A stretch of DNA of 64,000 nt, from positions 374,525,054 through 374,589,053 of the forward strand of contig NC_053041.3 of the NCBI RefSeq assembly GCF_002575655.3, given 5' to 3'. The translations under genes were made by a program, and so were the position numbers. Shown piece after piece: positions 1 to 9,255 of the stretch. Numbering within the stretch: position 1 is the first letter of the stretch; each line of letters starts with the position of its first letter. Source of the stretch: Aegilops tauschii subsp. strangulata (taxonomy: Eukaryota; Streptophyta; Magnoliopsida; Poales; Poaceae). Below the pieces are notes generated by a model. The model was not told where the DNA came from. It searched no databases and saw only the letters and a list, made by a program, of their open reading frames with translations.

Positions 1-1
1 C

Positions 2-106
2 GAGGAAGAGGAGCAACAACAACTAGAGCTTGCCCATGTGCACACTCAAGAGCAGCAACATGCTCGCGTGCAAGATCATGCGCTTGACGGTGCTGTAGGC
101 GACTAA
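2..106 (+). pseudogene. C-terminal end of an unidentified E/Q-rich open frame
   Basis: Frame 2 is open from the window edge to a TAA at 104-106 and codes for an acidic, Gln-rich stretch. It lies in the same frame as the zinc-knuckle ORF that starts ten bases after the stop. The two may therefore be one protein split by a nonsense codon, or this may be the end of a separate reading frame. The left part is outside the window, so the family cannot be named. Confidence 0.35.
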
Positions 107-115
107 CATGACAAC

Positions 116-733
116 ATGACATCCTACCAGCAGCAGCAGGAAAGGGTAACTAAACCACCCATATTCTCAAACGCAAAGGGGAGGAAGAGTAAGATGCAAG
201 CAGCGAAAGCAGCAGCCAAAAAGCCGCCACGCCCCATCATACGCGTGGAATTTGGCCCAGACGGCAAACCTCTCGGGATAAGGGCATGCGGATTCTGCAA
301 CGTGGTGACCAATCATAATTACCGCACATGCCCACTCCGCACAGATGCCATTGTAAACAAGCAAAAGCCGCAGAAGCAAATTGGAGCCTCCCAGGTTTCT
401 ACCAATGGAGATGACACATGTAACAACTACACTTGCAGCAAGTGTGGGGGGACTGACGGACATAATGCCCGCACGTGCAAAGTGGGAAAGGAGGTCAGTG
501 GCGCTGAACAGAAACAGGGCAAGGTCCAGAGTTCAAAGAAATCAAAAGAAGAGGATGAAGAAGAGTTTGACGAGAATGATGACCAATCAGACGAAGACAA
601 TGAAGATGACAGTATTGGGGACGAGGAAACTGAAACTGACGATGAAGCTGCCAAGGCTCAAGTAGGAAAGGACGCCGACAAGGGACAACATTCGGGGCCA
701 GTTAGAAGGAGCTCAAGACTGAAGAATCCATAG
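116..733 (+). CDS. Zinc-knuckle protein, FAR1/MULE-transposase-like C-terminal region
   Basis: A 205-residue ORF from an ATG at 116. A KGRK-type basic segment lies near residue 22. Two zinc knuckles follow: CGFCNVV..H..TC near residues 58-72 and CSKCGGTDGHNARTC near 107-121. Next come a Lys/Glu/Asp-rich acidic tail and a basic C-terminus containing RRSSRL. In plants the order KGR box, CxxCxxxGHNxxTC knuckle, acidic tail is typical of the C-termini of FAR1-related proteins and Mutator-like transposases, where the knuckle is thought to bind nucleic acid. No transposase or SWIM domain is visible in this ORF, so it is either the tail of a longer broken protein (an in-frame stop sits just upstream) or a stand-alone derivative. 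Assignment to FAR1 or MULE is inference; the knuckles are seen directly. Confidence 0.5.
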   Translation: MTSYQQQQERVTKPPIFSNAKGRKSKMQAAKAAAKKPPRPIIRVEFGPDGKPLGIRACGFCNVVTNHNYRTCPLRTDAIVNKQKPQKQIGASQVSTNGDDTCNNYTCSKCGGTDGHNARTCKVGKEVSGAEQKQGKVQSSKKSKEEDEEEFDENDDQSDEDNEDDSIGDEETETDDEAAKAQVGKDADKGQHSGPVRRSSRLKNP

Positions 734-1437
734 TTAGGCTGCCGTGTCAACTGAAAAATAAGCTTGTACTGTTGGTTGCCTCGGTACACAATGAGGAATC
801 ATATCAGAAACGCTGTCGTTACAAGAACTTATTTAGCTTTATTATCGATTCCTCGATCAGTACTATAGTTAAGATATAATTTGTGATTTTGTGCCTGCTA
901 GACCAATGACATTATTATGTAAACCATTTGATAAACCTTTTGAATGCAATCACAAATATATTTTAAAAAACTGATCTAGATTTATGTAACGTCAACACTA
1001 CTGTCGACCAGTAACTCAGCAAAAAAATGTTAAGGAAAATTTAAACTCTTATAGTACATCAGTACTGATAATTCTCACTCGTCAGTACAAGGAAGAGTAA
1101 CCAAACACACCCGTGAACAACTCAAAAAACATCATTTCAAAACAAGCTATGACTGGTTCTGCCAGTCCTAGTTGAGAAAGTCCATCAGTACATAAAAATA
1201 ATTACCTCAAGCAAACAGAAAAAATTGAAAGTGCAAATATAATACACCTGTACTGATGAAAAACTAATTTATCTTTAAATATACTTTCAAAGATTATTTT
1301 GATATAAACAATCCTTTCAAAAAACAAAATTTGTTTTAAAAAGATTAGCATGACACACATAGTCTCAACTTGTATTTGGTAAGTTCAATTACACTTCAAT
1401 CACCAGTCCAAGTACCCACAGTAGAGGAGTACAAAGC
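734..1437. other. AT-rich stretch without a recognisable gene
   Basis: AT-rich sequence rich in short A and T runs. I see no ORF of note, no terminal repeats and no RNA gene. It separates the zinc-knuckle ORF from the tandem duplication. Confidence 0.5.
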
Positions 1438-1599
1438 GCCATCATCACCAACCCTGACACGCGCAAGTGGGATAAGCAGCTGATAAGTACAACTTGACAA
1501 GACGGCTCAGTGCGACAGTAAAATGCCATCATCACCAACCCTGAGACGTGCAAGTGGGATAAGCAACTGATAAGTACATCTTGACAAGACTACTTAGTG
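1438..1599 (+). repeat. 87-bp direct duplication
   Basis: The block beginning GCCATCATCACC at 1438 is repeated at 1525 with a few mismatches (both contain AAGTGGGATAAGCA). One related block stands at about 5030, in front of the second exonuclease copy. The extra copy here is thus a local duplication in the 5' flank of the first copy. Confidence 0.75.
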
Positions 1600-1889
1600 T
1601 GACTAGTAAATACCCTGGCAAAGATTTTGGCTTGGATGGTTGATTCTTCCAGGCCAGCGCCCGCGCCACCCGCTGGGCGGTTGCCACGACGGACTGCAAC
1701 TGCACCCCACGACCACTACACCCACGTCCCCGACGAACCGCCTCCCACACATCCCTGTCCACGCACTGGAAATAACCCATTGTCTTCCATCTCTGCCTCA
1801 TTCACAGAACCACCATTGCCGCTTCCATCTCCACTACAAACAACCCAGAAACTTCTCTCTTCCAAGCCCACAGTCATCGGAGGAGGGAA

Positions 1890-3318
1890 ATGGCTGAGGA
1901 ACCGTCTGCCAAGCGTCATCATGGCGAGACGTCCGACCAGAGCAGCAACCTCGACGACGTTCACGTCCCCAGCGAGAAGCGTGAGTACACCCAAACCCTC
2001 ACAGGGGTTGACCTCCACGGCAAGGAGACGCTGGAGTTTGTCTGCACCAGCGAACCAGACAAGGCCGACGAGATGATCACCAGGCTCTGGAAGAAGGGTG
2101 GCGGCTTGTATCCTAGGTTCGTCGGTGTTGATGTAGAGTACACCAGGGAAGACGAACCTCCGCAGAGAGCAGCTGTTCTGTAGTTGTGCGTGGAGGAACT
2201 CTGCCTGGTATACCACATCGCAGCGGCCACAAAATGGTGAACCATCCTACTCATTTGCCCTATTTGGTTCATCTGTTTAATTAGTACTGTATCCTGAAAA
2301 ATTAATCAAACTTGTTTCCCAACTAGATGTACTAGTGTAGTTTGTGAAAGTGGATGCACTACTGCACTTTCTCAAGTAGATGCACTATAATATTTTTTTT
2401 GAACCTGATGAACTGGATTACTATTTGAAAATCTTGCAGAAGATTAATTAATTTATGAAGTTGATGTACTAGTGTAGTTTCTGATCTTGATCTAATAGTG
2501 TAGTTTCTGCACTCGATGTATTAAAAAGATGTTTCTCAACATGATGTAGTGAAGTAATTTCTGAACTTGGTCTGGTGTTATTTTCATAAGCAAACAAACT
2601 AAGAACTTGGTGAAGCACTGGTATGTGTTGTTCTATTCAACAAAAGTAAACTAAACTAGTACTAAAGCAGCACACACATCATTGACTCAAAGTGTATATA
2701 TTCCAAAAAGAAAAATAACATGGTGTACTTGAATTTAATTTCAGAACTTTGTTTACTAGTTTCTGAAGTACACTCATCGATCCATTAATTATACTATATA
2801 AACATCTACTTCATGGATTCATCGCTTGTAAAACAAAAAAAATGAAGAATTCAAACATCAAAATAATACTAATCTTCAAAATGTCTCTCCCCTTGCAGGC
2901 CCAAGCGCCTCAACGACATGCTGAAGCATGAGAAGTTGTTCACATTTGTCGGTTTCAACATTGAAGGTGACAAAGAGAAGCTGAAGGTGTCTAGTTTGGA
3001 GATCAACCCAACAAGTACATCAACATTCAACGCAACTGGAGAGTTCCATACAACGAAAAAGAGTACGACTCCTTGGCTGATGTTGCAGCCAGCACCATCC
3101 ACCCATTCTACAAAGACATGAAGAAGAAGGTCAACAGGAAGGAAGACCATAAACTGTGGGGGATCAGCCCGCTGCCAAATTACCTCATCGAGTACGCAGC
3201 AATAGATGCGTACGCCACCAACAAGTCATGGAAGATAATTGACAACATCACAACAGGTTGGGAAATTTCAAAAGAGCAGGAGGCTGACCCCTACTACCAC
3301 TGCCACTATGCGGGATGA
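1890..3318 (+). pseudogene. WRN-like 3'-5' exonuclease domain gene, broken copy 1
   Basis: Two exons: 1890-2236 and 2899-3318, with a GT-AG intron and a Trp codon split across the junction. Exon 1 starts MAEEPSAK and carries the Exo I motif GVDVEYT (Asp-x-Glu). Exon 2 carries an Exo II-like GFNIEGDKEKL and an Exo III-like YAAIDAY (Tyr-x3-Asp), the DEDDy pattern of WRN/EXD-type exonucleases, which remove nucleotides from 3' ends. The copy is broken: an in-frame TAG at 2181-2183 interrupts exon 1, and the frame shifts between about 3010 and 3075 in exon 2. A close relative lies 3.5 kb downstream and an intact relative at 34616. Family assignment is confident at domain level; whether the gene ever worked on DNA or RNA is unknown. 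Confidence 0.75.
2237..2898 (+). other. Intron with degenerate short repeats
   Basis: The intron starts GTGAAC and ends TTGCAG. It contains loosely repeated stretches built on GATGTACTAGTGTAGTTTCT (about 2324, 2462, 2490), and the equivalent intron at 5698-6379 keeps the same pattern. No other element is seen. Confidence 0.6.
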
Positions 3319-3763
3319 AGATACATCAAAGTCTGCCTTCGTGTTGCTTGCGCTTGTGCTTGCCTTTTATCTTGTTGTTTCAAATTCGTAGTTTGCTCTT
3401 GTTAGGTTAAACCAGTTTGCTTATGTCTTGTGTGTCAGGGTTGAACTAGTGTGCTTATGTCGTGCTTACTACAATAAAAAGTACAAAGAAGCATAAGTTC
3501 GCAGTCCCTCAAAAAAATGTCAGACTAAGCACATAAGTGCTACTATGAATGAACTCTCAGTACAACTTAGTTTACACGCAAGTACTATAGTGGTAAAATG
3601 ATACCAGAAGACCCTTGAGAATAATCACAAAAACAAACACAAAAAGAAGGCAAAAACTCAATGAAAAGATAACACTTCCACAAAACTCACAAGAACTACA
3701 ACAAAAAGTATCAGTCCACATTACTGGTGGAGTCATGTACTAGGTTCAAACCAAAAAAAATAA
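3319..3763. other. 3' flank of exonuclease copy 1
   Basis: Contains a TTGCTTGCGCTTGTGCTTG stretch that is also present after copy 2 (about 6829), so it belongs to the duplicated unit and probably held the 3' UTR. The rest is A-rich with no gene. Confidence 0.5.
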
Positions 3764-3947
3764 AAATTGACCGCCCGAAGACAGGCAGGCCCTGACACAG
3801 CTAGGTACTTGAACTCGAACCCACGACAGAACCGTTGGCGAATCCCTAGTAATCGGCACAACACAGGGCCAGCCGACCAGGGCCCACAGGTCATGAGAAA
3901 GAGTGAGCGCCGTGTATAAGCACTCAGGTAAGTATTCAGAGGAGTTC
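3764..3947 (-). ncRNA. Candidate Pol III small RNA, unit A (about 184 nt, family unknown)
   Basis: Reading the - strand, an snRNA-type promoter predicts a start about 30 nt after the first T of the TATA box, at G3947, giving a 5' end GAACTCCTCTG. The predicted RNA runs to the T-rich block at 3766-3753 (T5, A, T8), a standard Pol III stop. It can form a hairpin GAGTGC/GCGCTC with loop TTATACACG, and a second stem GGGCC/GGCCC. It does not match U6, U3, 7SL or the telomerase RNA template as I know them. A TTCGAG element resembling a B-box core also occurs inside. The unit B copy shares start, length and both stems. No coding potential is visible. Expression is inferred, not shown. Confidence 0.55.
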
Positions 3948-3967
3948 AGCCAGTAGGACTCGGCAAC

Positions 3968-4086
3968 GCTTATAAACAGGTCGAGAGCCCCCTCCCTTAG
4001 CGAGGTGGGGCTAAACCCAGAGCACACGCACATCCAGCCGTCCTCAAATCGCCCGCGCGGGCCATTTGGGCCAGAAAAGGGCCCAA
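3968..4086 (-). promoter_or_regulatory. Monocot Pol III snRNA-type promoter, unit A
   Basis: On the - strand, in order: two RGCCCR elements (GGCCCA, GGCCCG) at about 4059-4076, a USE core CCCACCTCG at 4001-4009, a 23-nt spacer, then TTTATAAGC at 3976-3968. In plants a USE-TATA gap of about 23-26 bp marks Pol III rather than Pol II snRNA promoters, and RGCCCR boxes upstream of the USE are the monocot-specific elements. The first USE base is C here where unit B has T. Confidence 0.7.
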
Positions 4087-4380
4087 TAGCCTCCATCATC
4101 TCCAAACAACCCACCAATAAGGCCAATTGAATAAAGCAGAGCACGGGGCAAAGAAATATAAAAAATGTTCAAAAACTGAAAATAGAAAAGTTCAAATACT
4201 TGTTCGTAGGCAATAATTTTAAATACAAAAATAAAAATAATTTTAGCTCTGCACCACAGATGATAAAAAAGGAAAATTTTTGATACAAAAACAACGAAAC
4301 TTTAAAAAGCGGAGAACTTAATAGGCTGTATGTTAAATGTACATAATTTAAACCAGCGAATTAAATATTACTTTCAAGTT
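4087..4380. other. AT-rich spacer
   Basis: A/T-rich sequence with runs of AAAATAAAAA type. No gene or structured repeat seen. Confidence 0.4.
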
Positions 4381-4629
4381 CAACTACTAAAATGCAATAA
4401 GTTCAAATAGATATTGTTTGTCAATTCAGCTAAATTTCTTATTTATATAAAATCTAACTAGTTCAACTACTGAAATGCAATAAGTTCAAATAGATATTGT
4501 TTGTCAATTCTGCTAAATTTCTTATTTATATAAAATCTGACTAGTTCAACTACTAAAATGCAAGAAGTTCAAATAGATAGTGTTTGTCAATTCTGCTAAA
4601 TTTCTTATTTATATAAAATCTGACTAGAG
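4381..4629 (+). repeat. Three tandem copies of an 83-bp unit
   Basis: Units start at 4381, 4464 and 4547, each opening CAACTACT(A/G)AAATGCAA and ending near AAATCT(A/G)ACTAG. They are nearly identical. The equivalent place in unit B (about 8577) holds a single, more diverged copy, so the triplication followed the large duplication. Confidence 0.9.
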
Positions 4630-5026
4630 CTCAACCAATGATTTCGTCGTAAATAATCTCAATCCCAAAAAAAGCTCAGTTCAAACGTACATATGACATC
4701 AGTACTACAAAACAAAGAAGGGTCAAGCCACTCACACCACTGGGACACCAATTTTCAAAACCTTACGCTGTATGAAATTACAATTCAATACACACAACAC
4801 TAAACCATAAGTACACTAAAAAGAGAGTACAAAAACTATAAAGGCCTAACTTAGGTTGGGACAGATGAAAATAAAATAAGTCCCAGTTTTGAGCAACCAC
4901 TTGCAGTGCACTATATTTATTTTTTTGAGATCAACTAGTGTATAAGACTTCAGTGCAAAAAGGAGACTTAACCTCCAAACTGAAAACATCACAAAGTATA
5001 TGTCACTTAAACAGTACAAAATGCCA
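4630..5026. other. Spacer at the junction of the two duplication units
   Basis: Low-complexity, A-rich sequence. The block near 4850 (ACTTAGGTTGGGACAG) recurs at about 8902, marking the right part of the duplicated unit. No gene found. Confidence 0.45.
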
Positions 5027-5364
5027 TCATCACTGACCCTAAGACGTGCAAGTGGGATAAGCGGCTGATAAGTACAGCGTGACAAGACTACTCAGTGCGA
5101 CAAGTAAAAAACACTTAGCTTGGACGGTTGGTTCTTCCAGGCCACCACCCGCGCCACCCACTGCCACGACGGACTGCAACGGCGACCCCACAACCACTAC
5201 CCTCACGACCGGGAAGAACCGCCTCCCCCACGTCCCAAACCACGCCCTCAAAAAGCCCCAAATCAACTCCATCCCTGCCACATCTCCAAAAACCACGATT
5301 GCCGCTTCCATCTCCACTACAAACAACCCACAAACATCTCTCTTCCGAGCCCACAGTCGCTGGA

Positions 5365-6802
5365 GGAGGCCAAGCGTCATCATGGCGAGACGCTCGACAA
5401 GAGCAGCAACCTCGACGATGTTCGCGTCCCTGGCGAGAAGCGCGAGTACACCAAAACCCTCACAGGGGTTGAGCTCCACGGCAAGGAGACGCTGGAGATC
5501 GTCTGCACCAGCAAACCATACAAGGCCGACGAGATGATGAGCAGGCTCAGGATGAAGGGCGGCGGCTTGTATCCTAGCTTCATCGGAGTTGATGTGGAGT
5601 TTACCAGAAAAGATGAACCTCCCCAGATGCCAGCAGTCCTACCGTTATGCGTGGAGGAACTCTGCTTGGTGTACCACATCGCAGCAGCCACAAAATGGTG
5701 ATCCATACTACTCTTAATTCATCTGTTCTACTAGTACCATTCCCTAAAAATTTCATTAAACTTGTTTCCCAACTAGATGAACTATTGTAGTTTGTGAAAG
5801 TGGATGCACGAGTACATGTTTCTCAAGTAGATGCACTATAATATATTTTGAAACTGATGCACTGGATTAGCATCTGAAATTGTTTCACCACATTAATTTC
5901 TGAACTTGATGTACTAGCATAGTTTCAGATCTTAATGCACTAGTGTAGTTTATAGATTTGATGTATTAAAAGATGTTTCTAAACTTGATGTACAAAAGTA
6001 GTTTCTGAACCTGGTTTGATGTTATTTTCAGCAGCAAAAAATAAAGTAAAAACTTGGTGAAGCACTGGTATAGGTCTTTTATTCAACAAAAAGAAAACTA
6101 AACTTGAAGTAAGCAGCACATAGATCATTGACTCTGGTTATAGGTTCTTGAACTTGGTGAAGCATTTGGTGAAGAACTGAAGATACCCAAAAAAGAAAAT
6201 AACAAGGTGTACTTGAATTTAATTTCAGAACTTTGTGTACTAATTTGTGAACTACATTCATCCATTACTTATACTATATAAGCATCTACCTCATGGATTA
6301 TCACTTGTAAACCAAAAAACAGAAGAATTAAATCTTCAAAAAAGAACACTAATCATCAATATGTGTCTCCCCCTTACAGGCCTAAGCGCCTCAAAGAGTT
6401 CCGGCAGGAGCAGAAATTGTACACATTTACCCGTTTCAGCATTGAAGGTGACAAAAGGATGTTGAACAAGTCTTGTTTGGAGATCAACCCCAAGAACTTC
6501 ACCGACATTCAGCGACTCTAGAGAGTTCCAGGCACCGGAAAAGAGTACGACTGCTTGGCCGATGTTGCTGCCATCGTCATCCACCCATTCCACAAAAGCA
6601 TGAAGAAGAAGAAGATCGATAGCGAGGAAAACCACAAACTGTAGGGGATCAGCCCGCTGCCAGACAAGCTCATTGAGTACGCAGTAATAGATGCATACGC
6701 CATGTACAAGTCACGGAAGATAATCGACAACATCGTAATAGGTTGGGAAATTTGAAACAGCAGGAGGCTGACCCCTACTACCACTGCTACTACGCGGGAT
6801 GA
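5365..6802 (+). pseudogene. WRN-like 3'-5' exonuclease domain gene, broken copy 2
   Basis: Exon 1 reads from about 5365 to 5697 and exon 2 from 6380 to about 6802, with splice sites matching copy 1. Exon 1 lacks the start codon present in copy 1: the bases before CAAGCGTCATC differ and no ATG fits. It is otherwise open through the Exo I motif GVDVEFT and the VYHIAAATKW end. Exon 2 carries in-frame stops at about 6519 (CTC-TAG), about 6643 (CTG-TAG) and about 6753 (ATT-TGA), while the Exo III-like Tyr-x3-Asp remnant reads YAVIDAY. Copy 1 and copy 2 have different lesions, so they decayed independently after duplication. Confidence 0.75.
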
Positions 6803-7901
6803 AGAGACATGAAAGTCTGCCTTCGTGTTGCTTGCGCTTGTGCTTGTCCTTTATCTTTTTGTTTCAAATTTGTAGTTTGCTTTTGTTAGGTTGAACCAGC
6901 TTGCTTATGTCATGTGTGTCAGGGTTTGAACAAGTTTTCTTATGTCATCAAGTACATCGTTCGCTTATGTCGTTCAACAAGTTTGCTAGCTTCCTATTTT
7001 GCTTATCCATCATTTGAAGTTGAAGTAGGTAGTGAATGAAACATGATGGCTACTATGCATCACTAGTCATGGAGCAACAAATCACACATGGATATTTTCA
7101 CAAAAACAGTGGCAGACTAAGGACAATAGCAAATAGTAGCCTTGGATGCTCAGTACAGCTTAGTCCTGTACGGTAGTACTATCACACTAAAAAAATCAGT
7201 TTTTAGTTTCAGAAGAACACTAAAAAGGCTAAGTTGCAGCCAAGGACAACATTCAGTACTAACAGCATCATGCTAATAGTAGTTAGAAAATTACTAAGTA
7301 CTGCAACAGGAAAAGCCAAGAACCATCAGTACGTATTTCATAGTCACTAGCATACTAGGAGTGAAAGTACTGGTACACTTCAACACACAGTACATCCATT
7401 CTACAAAAATAAAAAGGAATGGGAAGCTTCAGTTCGAATTCCCTAAAACAGTGACACACTAAGAATAACAGTGCTAGTACAATTGAAATCTCAGTACAAC
7501 TTATTTTATACCACATGTACTATGATGATACCAATTAATGCCTTGAGAATAACCACAACCTATGAAAAATAAGGCCAAAACTAAATCAAAAGGATATCCG
7601 TTCGACCAAGGAGAAAAATCACAAGAAAGACAATAGAAGCATCAGTCCACATTGACAAGTGAGGTACTAGTTTCAAACAACACAAAAATAAAATGATCAC
7701 AGTGCTAGTAGAATTCAAATCTCAGTACAACTTAGTTTATACGGTAGGTACTATGATGATACCAATTAATGCCTTGAAAAAGAAGGCCAAGACTCAACCA
7801 AATAGATTACATTTCAACCAAAGACAAAAATTCACAAGAACAAACAACATAAGCATCAGCCCAGATTAACCAGTGAGGTACTAGTTTCAAACAACAACAA
7901 A
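6803..7901. other. Unit B intergenic region with an internal duplication
   Basis: A-rich. Two related blocks of about 80 bp (7471-7555 and 7703-7784) share CAGTACAACTTA and GATGATACCAATTAATGCC. A single related block near 3555-3600 follows copy 1. No gene seen. Confidence 0.55.
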
Positions 7902-8089
7902 AAATGATGACGGGCCAAGGACAGGCTAGCCACGCATAGGAGGTTAAACTTGGACTCGAGCCCACGGTGGAACCATTGGCGAATCCATAGTAATCGAGAC
8001 TGTGCGGGCCAGCCGTCAAGGGCCCACATGTCATGGAACAGAGAGCGAGCGCCATGTATAAGCGCTCAGGTCAATATACAGAGGAGTTC
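7902..8089 (-). ncRNA. Candidate Pol III small RNA, unit B (about 188 nt, family unknown)
   Basis: Counterpart of the unit A element. The predicted start is G8089 (5' end GAACTCCTCTG) and the T6 stop is at 7904-7899. The first hairpin is GAGCGC/GCGCTC with loop TTATACATG; relative to unit A a U-G pair is replaced by C-G, which keeps the stem. The second stem, GTGGGCC/GGCCCGC, is longer than in unit A. The sequence between the stems has changed more than the stems, as expected if structure were kept, though two sequences are too few to prove it. I do not recognise the RNA. Confidence 0.55.
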
Positions 8090-8109
8090 GACAGGCAAGG
8101 CACGACAAT

Positions 8110-8228
8110 GCTTATAAACCGGTTGAGAGCCCCCTCGTCTAGCGAGGTGGGACTAAACTCAGAGCGCACGCACATCAAGCAGTCCACAGTTGCGCGCACC
8201 GGCCATTTGGGCCAGAAAAGGGGCCAAT
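8110..8228 (-). promoter_or_regulatory. Monocot Pol III snRNA-type promoter, unit B
   Basis: On the - strand: a GGCCCA element within 8199-8228, the USE TCCCACCTCGC at 8152-8142, exactly 23 nt, then TTTATAAGC at 8118-8110. This matches the arrangement I recall for wheat U6 and U3 promoters, including the bases just upstream of the USE (AGTTTAG). It is the better preserved of the two. Confidence 0.75.
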
Positions 8229-9255
8229 ACGACTGCTACTCACTCCTCTCCAAACTCTCCTCACCCCACCTCATAAGGCCCGCTGAATAAACCAGAGAGT
8301 GTGGCAAAGAAAATATAAACAAGTACAAAAAAGTTCGAAAACTGAATATAGAAACGTTCAAATACATGTATGTTCGCAGGAAAAATAATTCTAAATTGAA
8401 ATATAAAAATAAAATAAATTTACGTCTTCAGCACAGATAAAAGGATTAAAAATATGCTACAAAAACAATGATACTTTGAAGTTCAACTGTATATGCTACA
8501 AAAATAATCATGAACTTAATAGGGTTATCGGTTAAATGTAGCTTATTTAAACCAATGCTTTAACTTTTACTATGAAGTTCAACTACTAAAATGCAAGAAG
8601 TTCGAACAAATATTTGGCTCTCAATTTTGCTAAATTTCTTACATTTAAATAAAATATGGCTAGAGATCACGTAGCAATTTCGTCATAAATAATTTCAATA
8701 CCAAAAAAACTTCTATTCTAATACATTATATGACATCAGTTCTACCTAACAAGGAAGCGTCACTCCACTCACGCTAGATCCACAAATACTATTGTGACAC
8801 CAAATTTTAGAAGCCTTGCGCTGAATGAAATTACAATTCAGTACTCACAGAACTATACCATAAGTACAAGAAAAGAGGGTACATAAACTATAAAGGGGTC
8901 CAACTTAGGTTGGGACAGATGAAAATAAAATAAATCTCACTTTTTCAGCAACAACTCGTAATGCACTTGAAAAAAGTGTTTCAGTTCAACTAGTGTATAA
9001 GACTTCAGTGCAAAAATAAAACTTAACCAAAACGAATTCCCGATAAAACATACACTAGTGAAACAGCTGTTCAACCACATTATCATCATGGAAAAAAGTT
9101 TGTAAAATGTTGTGCCACACTTAAAAACATCACAAAGTATACCGGTTATTACATAGTTGACAAGACATCCAAACACTACAAACAAAGCCTACAATGCTTT
9201 CAAGACATCAATCACACAAGTATCCCATTCACTATGCAAATGATAACCATTTCTT
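8229..9255. other. AT-rich right part of unit B
   Basis: Holds one diverged copy of the 83-bp repeat (about 8577) and the ACTTAGGTTGGGACAG block (about 8902). Homology to unit A stops near 9145. The last 100 bp lead into the 3' end of the protease pseudogene on the - strand. Confidence 0.5.

Larger units (their letters stand above)
1525..5010 (+). repeat. Tandem duplication unit A (exonuclease pseudogene plus small-RNA-like element)
   Basis: Landmarks recur in the same order in unit B: GCCATCATCACC (1525/5030), exon 1 (1910/5371), exon 2 (2899/6380), the gene end (3316/6800), the - strand snRNA-type promoter (4000/8142) and an ACTTAGGTTGGGACAG block (about 4850/8902). The offset is 3461-3483 bp across the gene and grows to about 4140 bp at the promoter because of indels. 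The two units are therefore direct, clearly diverged repeats. Confidence 0.85.
5027..9145 (+). repeat. Tandem duplication unit B
   Basis: Same order of landmarks as unit A. It is longer mainly because of extra sequence between 6960 and 7900, which includes an internal duplication at an offset of about 232 bp (the GATGATACCAATTAATGCC block at about 7525 and 7757). Confidence 0.85.

Noticed and set aside
3810..3825. TTCGAG element as part of a tRNA gene or tRNA-derived SINE
   Set aside because: No matching A box, no cloverleaf with proper acceptor and anticodon stems; the upstream USE/TATA promoter explains the block better.
3778..4144. 132-codon - strand ORF in unit A
   Set aside because: Covers the Pol III promoter and small-RNA candidate and is not kept open in unit B, so non-coding is the better reading.
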